Of a stretch of 64,000 nucleotides of DNA, positions 20,917 through 32,325 are shown one piece after another. The notes under the pieces are model-generated. The model made no database searches. It worked only from the letters and a program-made list of their open reading frames with translations, and had not been told where the DNA came from. This DNA is from Hexactinellida sp. DTS-2022. Lineage: Eukaryota > Porifera > Hexactinellida. Within the stretch, counting starts at the first letter, position 1. The number at the start of each line of letters is the position of its first letter. The translations under genes and the position numbers were made by a program. The stretch is from positions 4,640,501 through 4,704,500 of the forward strand of contig JAPNXP010000001.1 in the NCBI GenBank assembly GCA_028753945.1, in the 5' to 3' direction.

Positions 20917-22407
20917 CTATTCTTTAATTCCTTTTGCAGACAAGATTTCTTTTGGAGGATGAATATCTAATTCTTCAGAAATTTTCAAGCAATCTTTGTA
21001 AATCTCGTCAGATTGAGTGATGCTCATTCTCAAATCGGACAGTTCATCAATGACATAATTTGCTGCTTCTATTGCTCCAAAGATTGTGGCTTCTTTGGAA
21101 TGTTGTGCCTTAGATAGCATTTCTACTCGCTTGAATATTGGAAGAAGCAGGTGAATTGAAAGTAGAGTCTCAAACTGGTTAAGCCTAAGCTCGAAATCAC
21201 GAGCAGTAGCTGCAGTTTTTGACTCTGCAGTCTCAGCTAAGTGATGCATCACTTGAAGTAGTACATCATATTCGTTTCGAGTTGCTGTTAAAAGTTTACC
21301 ACGAAGTACCCAACGAGTTGGACATGCTGCATGCTGGTCGTCGGACAGCAGAGTTAAATTCGTCTCTGATGAAGCTAACTGTGTAAGTTCCTCACCAAAT
21401 CGAATCTTTTACGGCTGTCTCGTATGAAATTAGAGTGGGATATCTAAAATTGCATCAAATCATAACTCCAACGATTGCTTTCAATAGCATGTTGAAGATC
21501 CAAATTGACACCGTGGTTTTTGCAATATATTTCTGCTTTTACACTTTATGATTTCCTGTCATATTTTGTTGCTCTATCGTATGTGACCACGACAGTAGGA
21601 AATATCAAATTTATAATTAATTAATTAATTAATTTAAGCCTTAAAAGTACATCCTTGATGGCATCTGCAATCTCTCTGGTAGATGAAACCATTGTGAATT
21701 TGTGACCAAACCCAGAAAGTATTCGTTTACTATGAAGTCGGGAGCCACGCATCTAAGAATCACTGATAACTGTTCTTGTCCTGTAATCTCTGTAATTCCA
21801 TTAGCACAAATCATAAAGTACTTAAAATTTCTTAATTCTTCAGAAATTCGTCGCTGAAAATCATGAGCTAATAGCTGGATAATCTCATTTTGAATATCGA
21901 GGTGACATATATTCCAAACGGCTAGATGAAAGACACTTGGAAAAACTGTTGCGACTACTATCAGTTGAGCGCAATTTCATCAGCTTGAATAATAGACCAG
22001 AGTATGTATCATGACCTCGAACAAGTAACGCACACTCACCAAGAAACTCTGACTAGGAAGCTGCGCCACTGTTCTTGTGAATTCAGCATTGCTGCATCCA
22101 ACTTACTGGAAATAGTGCTTTGCTTTATAATATACAGCTGATCTACAGCAATTTTGTGTTGCCGTGATTTATTGTACTAAACTTTTCAATTGCTTTTTTA
22201 ATTCACTAAGTCCGCTTCTCCAATCACGATTCCATTCTCATCTAAATCCACAGATTCAATGTCTACTTCTATTGTTTGTTGTTCAAAATCAAGATGTGGT
22301 TCTTGATCTTGATCCTTATTATTATTATTATTTTTCCGTATTATTTTCCAATTTGAAATTGAATTGTCTTCGGGATCTTGCACATCTCTACATAGGATAT
22401 TTGTCAA
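20917..22407 (-). pseudogene. Decayed hAT-type (ZMYM1/DUF4371-like) transposase
   Basis: Minus-strand fragments in the order expected for a ZMYM1-like hAT transposase. About 21650-21880 encodes RRISEELRNFKYFMICANG and GQEQLSVILRCVAPDF, the DUF4371-like segment. About 21280-21400 encodes GEELTQLASSETN and then the hallmark ACPTRWVLRGK. The frame 20917-21252 continues with NQFETLLSIHLLLPIFKRVE. Upstream, 22198-22407 may be the N-terminus. Frame changes and gaps separate the pieces, so the gene is not functional. It is a plain DNA transposon remnant lying between hAT MITEs and RUVBL2. Confidence 0.8.
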
Positions 22408-24196
<1,789 letters not shown>

Positions 24197-24705
24197 TGGC
24201 CTGTATAGGTCTGGCCGGTGTAGTAAGATCGCTTATATTACGATTTTAGTTTTGATTAAAAAAACATCAACTTTGGTTTATGAATGAGTTAGCATAAGTT
24301 GAATTTGGTAATACAATTACGGAAGTACGACAGTTATGTACAGAGACATTTGTGTACAAGACTAGTGCGACAGTTGTGTACGATTTAGTGCGACATTTGT
24401 GTACAGCGCCTTGCTCGATAAATTTGATGGTTTGGTGGCGTTAGCGTTAGCCACCAAAAATCTTTCTCAAGGCACCAAATTTTGCCTTTGGTGGTTTAAC
24501 TATTCCACCATATAAATTGTGGATTATTTGTAAATTATAATTTTCATTACATTATTTGTTATTAATATTAGCGTTGTTTTACAGCACCAGAAGTTTGATA
24601 AGCCATCAGTGGTTTGTTAAACCGGCAATTTTTGGGCGCCATCTAGCCCATCTTGAAAATATTAAAATTTCGAATGGCTCCACATATCCATATATTTTTA
24701 TAATA
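24197..24705. repeat. Spacer with a short GCGACAGTTGTGTAC tandem motif
   Basis: At 24328-24411 the motif (G)CGACAGTTGTGTAC or ACATTTGTGTAC occurs four times with about 20-30 base spacing. At 24420-24510 two inverted copies of a GGTGG...CCACC segment (GCGTTAGCC and TTTGCCTTTGGTGG) form an imperfect hairpin. No gene is seen. Confidence 0.55.
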
Positions 24706-24830
24706 TACGAGCCTTTAGATCTCGGTCGCTTTGCGACGGATCCTTGCTACGCACCTTAAGTTTAACGGCCGCTGTGCGGATTTACTCTTCACCCTAACTA
24801 CCATGGAAAACGGTAGAAAAAGACGTTATA

Positions 24831-25330
24831 CAGTGCAACCTCTATAAGTGGGGTCTCTATAAATGGGGAACCTCCATAAGTGGGGAATTTTTTTACCATA
24901 TTCGTATATATCCATACAAATGAACCTCTATAAGCGGGGAAGTGGGGAATGGGGGACCATAAATTTCAAGGAGTTTTTATCTCCATACAAAACAACCTCC
25001 ATAAATGGGGGGAATGGACAAATCCTAACATGATTCTTATAAAATAATACAATATTTCCAATAAATCGACTCAAAAGTTCTACAGAAAAAATATTTTCGA
25101 TTGATCTACTCTGATGTTTTTAGAAGAAATCACCTAGTGTAGATCAGCAGTTAACTAAATTGTCATAATATACAAATAAGAACTAGAACGTGCATTAATG
25201 TGTGTGTTATATGAATATTTTGTATAATATAGCATATATAATGTTTTTCCAATTGAATTTTATAACCGGGGAATGGGGGGCAATTGAAATTTTCCCCGTC
25301 CCAGCTCCCCCACTTATAGAGGTTCCACTG
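24831..25330. mobile_element. TA-flanked MITE, CAGTGCAACCTCTATAAGTGGGG family
   Basis: 500 bp with ends CAGTGCAACCTCTATAAGTG and CACTTATAGAGGTTCCACTG, flanked by TA. The word CCTCTATAAGTGGGGAA or close forms recurs four to five times on the left side and again at the right end. Inserted in the dispersed repeat copy 2. Confidence 0.9.
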
Positions 25331-25551
25331 TATATGTTATGTCGACTCGATTTTGTCAAATAGTCGATTTTACAAAATCAACACCCAAAATGTCGATTTT
25401 GTCAAATCAACATACAAACTTAAGTTTAATTTGTAAAATAGTTGATTTGTAAAATCGACTTTCAGAATGTCGATTTTATAAAATCAACATTTTTGATTAG
25501 TTGATTTTGTAAAATCAACATTTCAGAATGTCGATTTTACAAAATCAACTA

Positions 25552-25651
25552 CAGTAAAACCTCCCAAAGCGGGACCTCCGAGTAGCGGCAATCTCCGAGA
25601 AGCGGCACAAAATCATTCTCCCGATGGGTGCCGCTTCGGGAGGTTTACCTG
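25552..25651. mobile_element. TA-flanked MITE, CCTCCCAAAGCGG family (inner copy 1)
   Basis: 100 bp, ends CAGTAAAACCTCCCAAAGCG and CGGGAGGTTTACCTG, TA on both sides. It is closely similar to 10267-10450 and 25876-25975. It sits inside the foldback element and is therefore younger than it. Confidence 0.9.
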
Positions 25652-25875
25652 TAATTGGAAATGTCGATTTTACAAAATCAACTAATAAAAAATGTTGATT
25701 TTATAAAATCGACATATTTTATTCGTTGATTTTGCAAAAGCACCCTGGAATATTTTGTCTTTCTGGTAAAAAAATTTCATTTTGGTAAAGAAATTTCTTA
25801 ATACAAGTCGGTATATACTTGGATGAAGCGAATTCTGAACAAAATGGAATAAAACCGAGGCATATTCGAGTAATA

Positions 25876-25975
25876 CAGGTAAACTTCCCAAAGCGGCACC
25901 CATCGGGAGAATGATTTTGTGCCGCTTCTCGGAGGTTGCCGCTACTCGGAGGTGCCGCTTTGGGAGGTTTACCTG
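25876..25975. mobile_element. TA-flanked MITE, CCTCCCAAAGCGG family (inner copy 2)
   Basis: 100 bp, ends CAGGTAAACTTCCCAAAGCG and CTTTGGGAGGTTTACCTG, TA on both sides. It lies in the opposite internal orientation to the copy at 25552 and is also inside the foldback element. Confidence 0.9.
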
Positions 25976-26250
25976 TATAGCCAAAGTCGAACACTTGTTT
26001 TAGTTACGTTGATTCATGTTGATTTTATAAAATCAACATTTGACAAAATCGACATAACATATACATCCCTTTCCATAGTTATAACTTGTTTTTTATATTC
26101 AAAATTTCTACATGCGAAATTCGTGTTCAGCATACTTGTGTACCTATAATACCCGTTGAAAGCTAACTTCTAGGTTGATTTTGAATTTTCATTAATTTGT
26201 TTACCTATTTTTGGTAAAGAACTGTAACTAATTTTCATATACAAATTAAT

Positions 26251-26948
26251 AAAAATGCCAATTTCCAAATTAGTATTGAGTAGAACCTCGTTAATACGAA
26301 CACCAACGGACGGTAAAAACTTGTTCGTCTTATCTGGAAATTCGTATCATTGATTCATACAGGGGGGGGGGGGGATTTCTCCCCCCACATGGCCTAATTT
26401 CCTCCTCCCCCCCCCCCGAGAAATTTGCAAAAATATGATGTTATTATTAAGATGTAGCAGCAGTTAGAATAGCTAAAATTAGTACAGATCAATACTAATA
26501 CTCTATAATTCTATTCTGTACTACCACTAGCACTCTATAGTACTATATTGTTTTTGACTTCCAGGGGCTTTGCCCCTGGAACCGATTTTTTACAACGTGG
26601 GTCCCCAAAATTTCCCCCCTCAGAGAAAATTATCTATGAAATTTTGCGTATTGACTACTGTACTTATTATTGACCTCAGGCTTTCATCCAGGTAAAAATT
26701 AACCCGCTCCTAGCTTTTGTTAGAGCTCGTTCAGTTTTCATTTTGTACGCCTAGATTAGTCATCTTGTATTCAGTCTATGGGAGCATTTCTCGATATTGG
26801 AGGCCTAGAATCGATTTTTGTACGCCTAGATAAAAATCCTGCCAAATTACGCTCCTTTAGGCGCCCCAGCACGCCTGGATAAGTTATCACCCTGATTGAC
26901 CGAGATAATCAGGAGGAAAATTAACAAATACTGAATAAAGTGTAATTA
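26251..26948. repeat. Repeat remnants upstream of the CPSF4 MITE
   Basis: A half MITE at about 26279-26352 (GTAGAACCTCGTTAATACGA) is followed by a G14 run and a C-rich run at about 26364-26422, which can pair with each other. At about 26685-26882 lies the third copy of the CATCCAGG / CGCCTAGA family (GTCTATGGGAGCATTTCTCG). No gene is seen. Confidence 0.65.
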
Positions 26949-27472
26949 CAGTACTCTTCTTAATTGGGCACGTTTGTTTCAGGCCTCTTGTCCCAATTAA
27001 GCGGAGTTCCCAATCTAGTAGCGATTTACAACAATTTCAGTTTTAAACCTGTTGTAACAATTTATCCACTGCCCACGGATCCTTCAGGCTACTCACACTC
27101 ATAGTATGAGCCTTAATATTTTGTGGACCGTTTGGAACTATCCTTGAACCACAAGGTCATAATATCTGGTAAATTTCGATTTACGGAAATCAATAAGACC
27201 ATAGACCCCCCTATTTAGATATTTTGTTATACTATACGTGCTATGGTTATACCTTCATCAAAATTGATCAAGATTAATAGAATTTGTTCTGATCAATATG
27301 AATTTTCTATTGAGCGAGCACCAATTTTGAACCCAATATTGGGTTCAATTACTTTAATTACTTTAGTTTGTCCCGATTAACCGAAATTTTTTGTATTAGC
27401 TTCTATGGAAAAGATTTGGTTCTTGGGAAGTTGTCCCGATTAATCGGTGCCCCAATTAAGCGGAGTCTACTG
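26949..27472. mobile_element. TA-flanked MITE, CCCAATTAAGCGGAGT family, next to CPSF4
   Basis: 524 bp with tips CAGTACTCTTCTTAATTGGG and CCCAATTAAGCGGAGTCTACTG, flanked by TA. TTGTCCCGATTAA or TTGTCCCAATTAAGC words recur near both ends. An isolated right tip of the same family is at about 41790-41812. The right end is 70 bases before the CPSF4 start codon, so the element forms part of that gene's 5' region. Confidence 0.85.
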
Positions 27473-27542
27473 TATCTTATCTAATTACATAGTACAAAGA
27501 AATAATTTTCAAGTATAGTTATATAGCAACATACCGCCTGTA

Positions 27543-28283
27543 ATGCAGGACTTAATAGCCAGTGTAGAGGGGTACGAGCTTGAGATCGACAGCTTCCTAC
27601 AGGAGCAGGTAGGCCTGAGAAACCTTCCTTTCTATGGAATGGACAAGTCCCGCGCGTCCATCTGTGAGTATTACATGAAGGATACCTGTGTGAGGGGGTC
27701 TTACTGCCCCCTACGCCATGTACGTGGTCAGAAGACAGTAGTGTGCAAGCACTGGCTCCGCTATCTCTGTAAGAAGGGAGATGATTGCGAATTCCTACAC
27801 GAATACGACATGAGCAAAATGCCTGAGTGCTACTTCTATTCAAAATTCAGAGAGTGCAACAATAAAGACTGCAAGTACCTCCATATCGACCCGGAGTCCA
27901 AGGTGAAGGAGTGCGCTTGGTACCTACGCGGCTTCTGTAAGCACGGACCTTTCTGCAAACACAAGCACCTGCGCCGTGTCATCTGTATTAACTACGTCTG
28001 TGGATTCTGCCCCGAGGGACCCAAGTGTAAGTACCTGCATCCAAAGTTTGAGACCCCACAGCTGGGACAGGCAGACCAGATGGGTGGAAAGAATGTAATC
28101 TGTCACACATGTAAACAACCCGGACACAAATCTATACAGTGTCCTCAGGGCATGCCAGCTCCTGAGAACACAATCAGTATTCCCCTCACTGGTCCCAATC
28201 TCTCTACCCGCACACACTTAGACATGGACGATATAAAGCCTTTCTCTAGTAGCATGAGACCCATAACCAGTAGTATTTTCTGA
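27543..28283 (+). CDS. CPSF4: Cleavage and polyadenylation specificity factor 30 kDa subunit
   Basis: Single exon, 246 aa (vertebrate CPSF4 about 244-269). It is the zinc-finger subunit of CPSF that reads the AAUAAA signal in pre-mRNA 3'-end formation. The short N-terminus (MQDLIASVEGYELEIDSFL) is followed by five CCCH fingers from about residue 40 to 175: CEYYMKDTCVRGSYCPLRH, CKHWLRYLCKKGDDCEFLH, CYFYSKFRECNNKDCKYLH, CAWYLRGFCKHGPFCKHKH and CINYVCGFCPEGPKCKYLH. A CCHC zinc knuckle lies at CHTCKQPGHKSIQC (about 194-207). All ligands are present. The ATG opens the family N-terminus. Confidence 0.96.
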   Translation: MQDLIASVEGYELEIDSFLQEQVGLRNLPFYGMDKSRASICEYYMKDTCVRGSYCPLRHVRGQKTVVCKHWLRYLCKKGDDCEFLHEYDMSKMPECYFYSKFRECNNKDCKYLHIDPESKVKECAWYLRGFCKHGPFCKHKHLRRVICINYVCGFCPEGPKCKYLHPKFETPQLGQADQMGGKNVICHTCKQPGHKSIQCPQGMPAPENTISIPLTGPNLSTRTHLDMDDIKPFSSSMRPITSSIF

Positions 28284-28826
28284 ATTCTGACTTAGTATAT
28301 TTGTAAATGCTACTTGTTTATTTCTATAATTAAACTTTAATTGATTAATTCTAGACAAATTAATATACTTGTACTTTTCCAACAAACTGTTTTATTTATA
28401 TAGAGCATTCTTTATAATTTTAATTATATTTAAGGATTCTACTTAGTTTTAAAAATTTTAAATCTGTGGCGTAGAAATCCATCAAGAAAGGTGAATGTCA
28501 ATGCCCATACCACTGATACCAGCCGTTTCAGTTCATAAGTTGTTATTAATGGAAACTACACCGTTATGGTCCTAACACTATCATTCTGTAAAAATAACAA
28601 ATTTAATATCCACTAAATTGCTCTAAAAAATAAATGAAACCATAGCAATGCTATGATGAAACTTTGATTTTAATCTATTTTTTATTTTTTATATAAAAAT
28701 ATTAAACTTTGAAATTAATATTTTAGCAATTTTAAGAGGGCACAATCCTATCTTTTTCATACATAGTATATGTAAATGTACTTCAGGTGTTCCTGGAAGC
28801 AAGTTTATTCATATTAAAGATATAAA
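28284..28826. other. AT-rich spacer
   Basis: 3' flank of CPSF4 and 5' flank of the propeller gene; no further structure is recognised. Confidence 0.4.
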
Positions 28827-29669
28827 ATGAACAAATACAAGCACTTGAAGCCTGTAATATCATTCGGTGGGAAAGGTTCTGCCTATGGTTTAATTGCAAG
28901 CCCTCGTTCGGTTGTGATAGACGACTACATATACATTGTTAATATTAAATCTGCTTGTGTTACAGTATTCTCGCTGTTTGGAGACTTTATCACCGCGTTC
29001 TCTGACGAATTGTTGGGCTATCCTTGTGGAATAGCACTGCACACAGGCACTATTTATGTTACTAACATCTATAGATATTCTATACACCAATTCGGGGAGG
29101 ATAGCGGCCACTGTTTCATACGTATGGTACGCACCTTACTAACAGGTGAATCAAATTTAATTGTTCCAAACAATTTGGCTGTATCAAAAGAGACAGGAGA
29201 TCTCTATGTAGTTGAGCAAGCATATGGACGTGTTCATATTTTCAATGCTGGTTTGCACCACAAACGTATTTTTACTGATTCTGTACCAAGACCTTGTGAC
29301 ATTCAACTGACATCTGATGAAGTATTCATTATGAGCTCTATTCCCCATTATAAAGTTAACGTATTATCATATCAAGCACTGTCAAAGCGAATTATTGAAT
29401 TGGAGTATGAACCTTTTTGTACAGGTTTTTCTGCTCCCAGATTTTTTTGTATAGATCGACACAAGAATATATTTATGTCAGAAAATCGAATCAAAATATA
29501 TTCTGGAAAGGATGGAACACTATTGCACTCTTTCAGTTGGGGGGAAGATGGGCTAATCATGCATAATACTAATGTTGCGCCAAAAGGTATTGCTATATCT
29601 AATGACTTTAAATTGGTAGTCATTTTCAATTACAATTGTATTCGGATATGTGATTTCAAATATTTATGA
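28827..29669 (+). CDS. NHL-type beta-propeller protein without coiled coil
   Basis: Intact 280-aa frame. The sequence consists of NHL/6-bladed propeller-like repeats, for example IASPRSVVIDDYIYIVN, LGYPCGIALHTGTIYVTN, VPNNLAVSKETGDLYVVEQ, VPRPCDIQLTSDEVFIMS and NVAPKGIAISNDFKLVVIF. There is no signal peptide, coiled coil or RING/B-box. It resembles the propeller part of the gene at 36353-37594 but is far more divergent. It could be a lone-propeller paralogue or lack upstream exons. Function is unknown. Base composition is more AT-rich than in the housekeeping genes nearby. Confidence 0.75.
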   Translation: MNKYKHLKPVISFGGKGSAYGLIASPRSVVIDDYIYIVNIKSACVTVFSLFGDFITAFSDELLGYPCGIALHTGTIYVTNIYRYSIHQFGEDSGHCFIRMVRTLLTGESNLIVPNNLAVSKETGDLYVVEQAYGRVHIFNAGLHHKRIFTDSVPRPCDIQLTSDEVFIMSSIPHYKVNVLSYQALSKRIIELEYEPFCTGFSAPRFFCIDRHKNIFMSENRIKIYSGKDGTLLHSFSWGEDGLIMHNTNVAPKGIAISNDFKLVVIFNYNCIRICDFKYL

Positions 29670-29964
29670 TACCATAAATATATTGCTCTTCAGATGTTTT
29701 CTCTGAAAACAACTTTAATATGTTACAGGATTGTACCAAATATATTTGTTGAGCATTACACATTTTCGAGGCATACGTCCACCTTTGCTGGAAACAATAT
29801 TTTTCTTATTAAATACACTCACACTTTTGGTAAGGCGTTTAATGATCCTCTATTTCAAAATAGATTTATTCATTTTTCAGTTTTTCGAATAAGGTTTGGT
29901 TTATATCTACGAATTATCATCAATTCGTACTACCGTATATACAACAATCATACTATTAAATGAA
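29670..29964. other. Spacer before DHRS11
   Basis: AT-rich; no gene or repeat is recognised. Confidence 0.35.
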
Positions 29965-30023
29965 AGAGTCCAATGCAGTTGTTGTATTAACTTATTGTTA
30001 ATACAAGAACTGCATTGGACTCT
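29965..30023. repeat. 27-bp stem hairpin upstream of DHRS11
   Basis: AGAGTCCAATGCAGTTGTTG... at 29965-29991 pairs with 29997-30023 with one mismatch, around a 5-base loop. It ends 49 bases before the DHRS11 ATG, so it probably lies in the promoter or 5' UTR. It could be a tiny foldback element or a structured RNA. No second copy was noticed in the window. Confidence 0.75.
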
Positions 30024-30072
30024 AACTTATTATCATCATTTAGTAAGTATTTCGGTTAGGGAGATCCTCTCA

Positions 30073-30843
30073 ATGGCTACAGGCTCTAAGCAGATGATAC
30101 AGATTTCTAAAGAGTGGCTTGGCAAGGTAGCATTGGTGACAGGTGCGTCTGCAGGTATCGGACTCCAGTTGCTTAAGTCCCTCTCTGCCAGTGGGATCAA
30201 GTGTGTAGGCTGTGCCCGTAATGTCTCCAAGATAGAGGAGATAGGCAGCGGGGTAGTGGCACACAAGTGTGACGTCAGTAAGGAGGGAGAAGTAAAGTCT
30301 ATGTTTGAGTTTGTGTTAGAGAAACTAGGAGGTGTAGACATATTGATAAATAACGCAGGACTATCTCACTATGCCCCTCTGCTGTCTGGCAGTACGGAAC
30401 AGTGGAGAGAGATGCTGGAGGTTAATATCCTGGGTCTGTCCGTTTGCACACGGGAGTACGTACAGCAGATTAAGTCGCGCGCTGTGGATACTGGGTATGT
30501 GATTAACATGTGCAGTTTGTCCGGACATCGGGTACTGGGTAACCCTAATTACCATTTCTATGCAGCTACTAAATTCGCTGTAACAGCTCTTACCGAGGGG
30601 CTGCGTCAAGAGCTGAGAGAGTTAGGAACAGGTATCAAGGTTAGTCAGATATCTCCTGGCCTAGTGGAGTCTGAGTTCAAGGGTAGGGCAAAGAAAAATA
30701 TGGAGGAAGCTAAAGCAGAATACGACAGTAACCCGGTTCTTAATACTGACGACATCTCTCAATCCGTACTGTATCTCCTCTCCACTCCTCAACACGTGTC
30801 TGTACACGATATACTCATTAGGCCTACTCAGCAGCTCTCATAG
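30073..30843 (+). CDS. DHRS11: Short-chain dehydrogenase/reductase, DHRS11-like
   Basis: 256-aa NADP(H)-type SDR. The frame is open further upstream, but the ATG at 30073 (MATGSKQMIQISKEWLGK) places the Rossmann fold at the normal distance and avoids the hairpin. Motifs are TGASAGIG (cofactor binding), NNAG, a catalytic Ser in CSLSGHRVLG, YAATK as YxxxK, and ISPGLVESEF. The C-terminal segment LYLLSTPQHVSVHD and IRPTQQ match DHRS11 of animals, a cytosolic 17-beta-HSD/carbonyl reductase. The substrate cannot be told from sequence. It is intact and single-exon. Confidence 0.9.
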   Translation: MATGSKQMIQISKEWLGKVALVTGASAGIGLQLLKSLSASGIKCVGCARNVSKIEEIGSGVVAHKCDVSKEGEVKSMFEFVLEKLGGVDILINNAGLSHYAPLLSGSTEQWREMLEVNILGLSVCTREYVQQIKSRAVDTGYVINMCSLSGHRVLGNPNYHFYAATKFAVTALTEGLRQELRELGTGIKVSQISPGLVESEFKGRAKKNMEEAKAEYDSNPVLNTDDISQSVLYLLSTPQHVSVHDILIRPTQQLS

Positions 30844-31089
30844 CTCCTGCTATTCGATCTTGATTGCCAATGCAATAACATTCCCCTTTGAAATTAGTTT
30901 TATTAATTAATAATAGTATTATTTACGTATATGTTATAGTATTATTTAAAATAGTTTTTTATTTTAAATGCGTTTGTAGTTGAAAAATAGGCTAACAATT
31001 TTCGAATTAGTCAACTCCACTTAATAATTCGGACACATAGCCGGTTGTCATTATTAATCAAAAAGTGTGAACTTTACATTGAGGTATTA
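30844..31089. other. 3' flank of DHRS11
   Basis: AT-rich spacer; nothing recognised. Confidence 0.35.
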
Positions 31090-31985
31090 ATAAATACGAG
31101 CCCTTCGGTCTCGGTCGCTTTGCGACAGATCGGTGCTACGCACCTCAAGTTAACGGCCGCTATGCGGCCTTACTCCCCACCGTTGCTACCATGGAAAATG
31201 TTAGAGGAAGTTATATACAACTCTTTCTACCATTTCCATAGTTTTAACTTGTTTACGAATAATTCCCGTCGGAAGCAAACTTCTAGAATGATTTTGAATT
31301 TTTCGTTAATTTGTTTACATATTTTTGGTAAACAACATAACAACAACAAATATTCATATTAGAAATTAAAAATGCGAAATTCGTGTTCAGCACACTTGTT
31401 TACCTATAATACCCTTTGAAAGCAAACTTCTAGGTTGATTTCGAATTTCATTAATTTGTTTACCTATTTTGTGTAAACAACAACAATAAATATTCATATT
31501 ATAAATTTATAGACGCGAAATTCGTGTTCAGCATACTTGTTTACCTACAATACCCGTTGAAAGCTAACTTCTAGGTTGATTTTGAATTTTCATTAATTTG
31601 TTTACCTATTTTGTGTAAACAACAACAACAAATATTCATATTATAAATTTATAAACGCGAAATTCGTGTTCAGCATACTTGTTTACCTATAATACCCGTT
31701 GAAAGCTAACTTCTAGGTTGATTTTGAATTTTAATTAATTTGTTTACCTATTTTGTGTAAACAACAACAACAAATATTCATATTAGAAAAATATAACCGC
31801 GAAAATCGTCTTCAGCATACTTGTTTACCTATAATATCCGTTGGAAGCTAACTTCTTGGTTGATTTTGAATTTTCATTAATTTGTTTACCTATTTTGTGT
31901 AAACAACAACAACAAATATTCATATGAGAAATTTATAAACGCGAAATTCGTGTTCAGCATACTTGTTTACCTATTATAAGAATTG
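31090..31985. repeat. Dispersed mini-hairpin repeat, copy 3, with a 142-bp tandem array
   Basis: The head (31097-31175) has three perfect stems with 3-base loops: GTCGC-TTT-GCGAC, GGTGC-TAC-GCACC and GGCCGC-TAT-GCGGCC. After CTACCATGGAAAATG the body becomes a tandem array. The anchor GCGAAATTCG occurs at 31374, 31515, 31657, 31799 (as GCGAAAATCG) and 31941, a period of about 142 bp. Each unit contains CTTGTTTACCTATAATACCC, TTCTAGGTTGATTTTGAATT and AACAACAACAAATATTCATA. Copies 1 and 2 of the element (10143 and 24706) have no array, only a single unit in copy 2. No coding capacity. Confidence 0.85.
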
Positions 31986-32199
31986 TTTACCTATTATAAC
32001 ATTTGAAAGTTAGTTTATATCCCAATATTAATTGCGGTTTCTATTCCCCCATCAATTTAATATAATCCGGACAAACACACACACACACAAACAAACAAAC
32101 AACAATCGAGATTTAATAATATAGATTTGTCAATACGTAATGAGATGCCGCCCGCCCGCATCCTCAGATAGAGTTCGTGCGGAGCTGAAACAATATTAC
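31986..32199. repeat. Low-complexity spacer with a (CA)n/(CAAA)n run
   Basis: The run at about 32071-32104 is a simple CA then CAAA repeat. Nothing else is recognised. Confidence 0.6.
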
Positions 32200-32325
32200 C
32201 AATCAAATCCAAATTTGAGGCCCTTCCCACAATTGGATTTGGCCAAAAATTAAACACCTTCATTGCCGGGGCCACGTATTATGAGGTGTGGCAGTAGTGG
32301 GTGTCCACTGTATAGTATAGTCCGG

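Larger units (their letters stand above)
25333..26061. mobile_element. Foldback element built of GTCGATTTTnnAAAATCAAC words
   Basis: 729 bp including two younger MITEs. The ends are TATGTTATGTCGA (left) and TCGACATAACATA (right), continuing inwards as TTTTGTCAAAT. The body contains about ten copies of a word that is itself palindromic, GTCGATTTT-NN-AAAATCAAC. MITEs at 25552-25651 and 25876-25975 are inserted at TA sites inside it. There is no coding capacity. Confidence 0.85.
24706..26250. repeat. Dispersed mini-hairpin repeat, copy 2, split by nested insertions
   Basis: The left part (24706-24830) matches the head of the copy at 31095: ACGAGCC, CTCGGTCGCTTTGCGAC, TGCTACGCACC, GGCCGCTGTGCGG, CTACCATGGAAAA. 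The right part (26062-26250) matches its body: CTTTCCATAGTTATAACTTG, CGAAATTCGTGTTCAGCATA and TTGATTTTGAATTTTCATTA. Between them lie about 1.23 kb of inserted DNA made of the elements at 24831-25330 and 25333-26061. Copy 3 gives the uninterrupted site (TTATATACAAC). Confidence 0.85.

Noticed and set aside
29896-30072. N-terminal extension of DHRS11 from an upstream ATG
   Set aside because: It would run through the hairpin at 29965-30023 and add 59 residues absent from the family; the start at 30073 fits the Rossmann fold.
31230-31985. Direct repeats resembling a CRISPR-like array
   Set aside because: Whole 142-bp units are repeated with no unique spacers, in a eukaryotic genome; it is a satellite-type tandem array.
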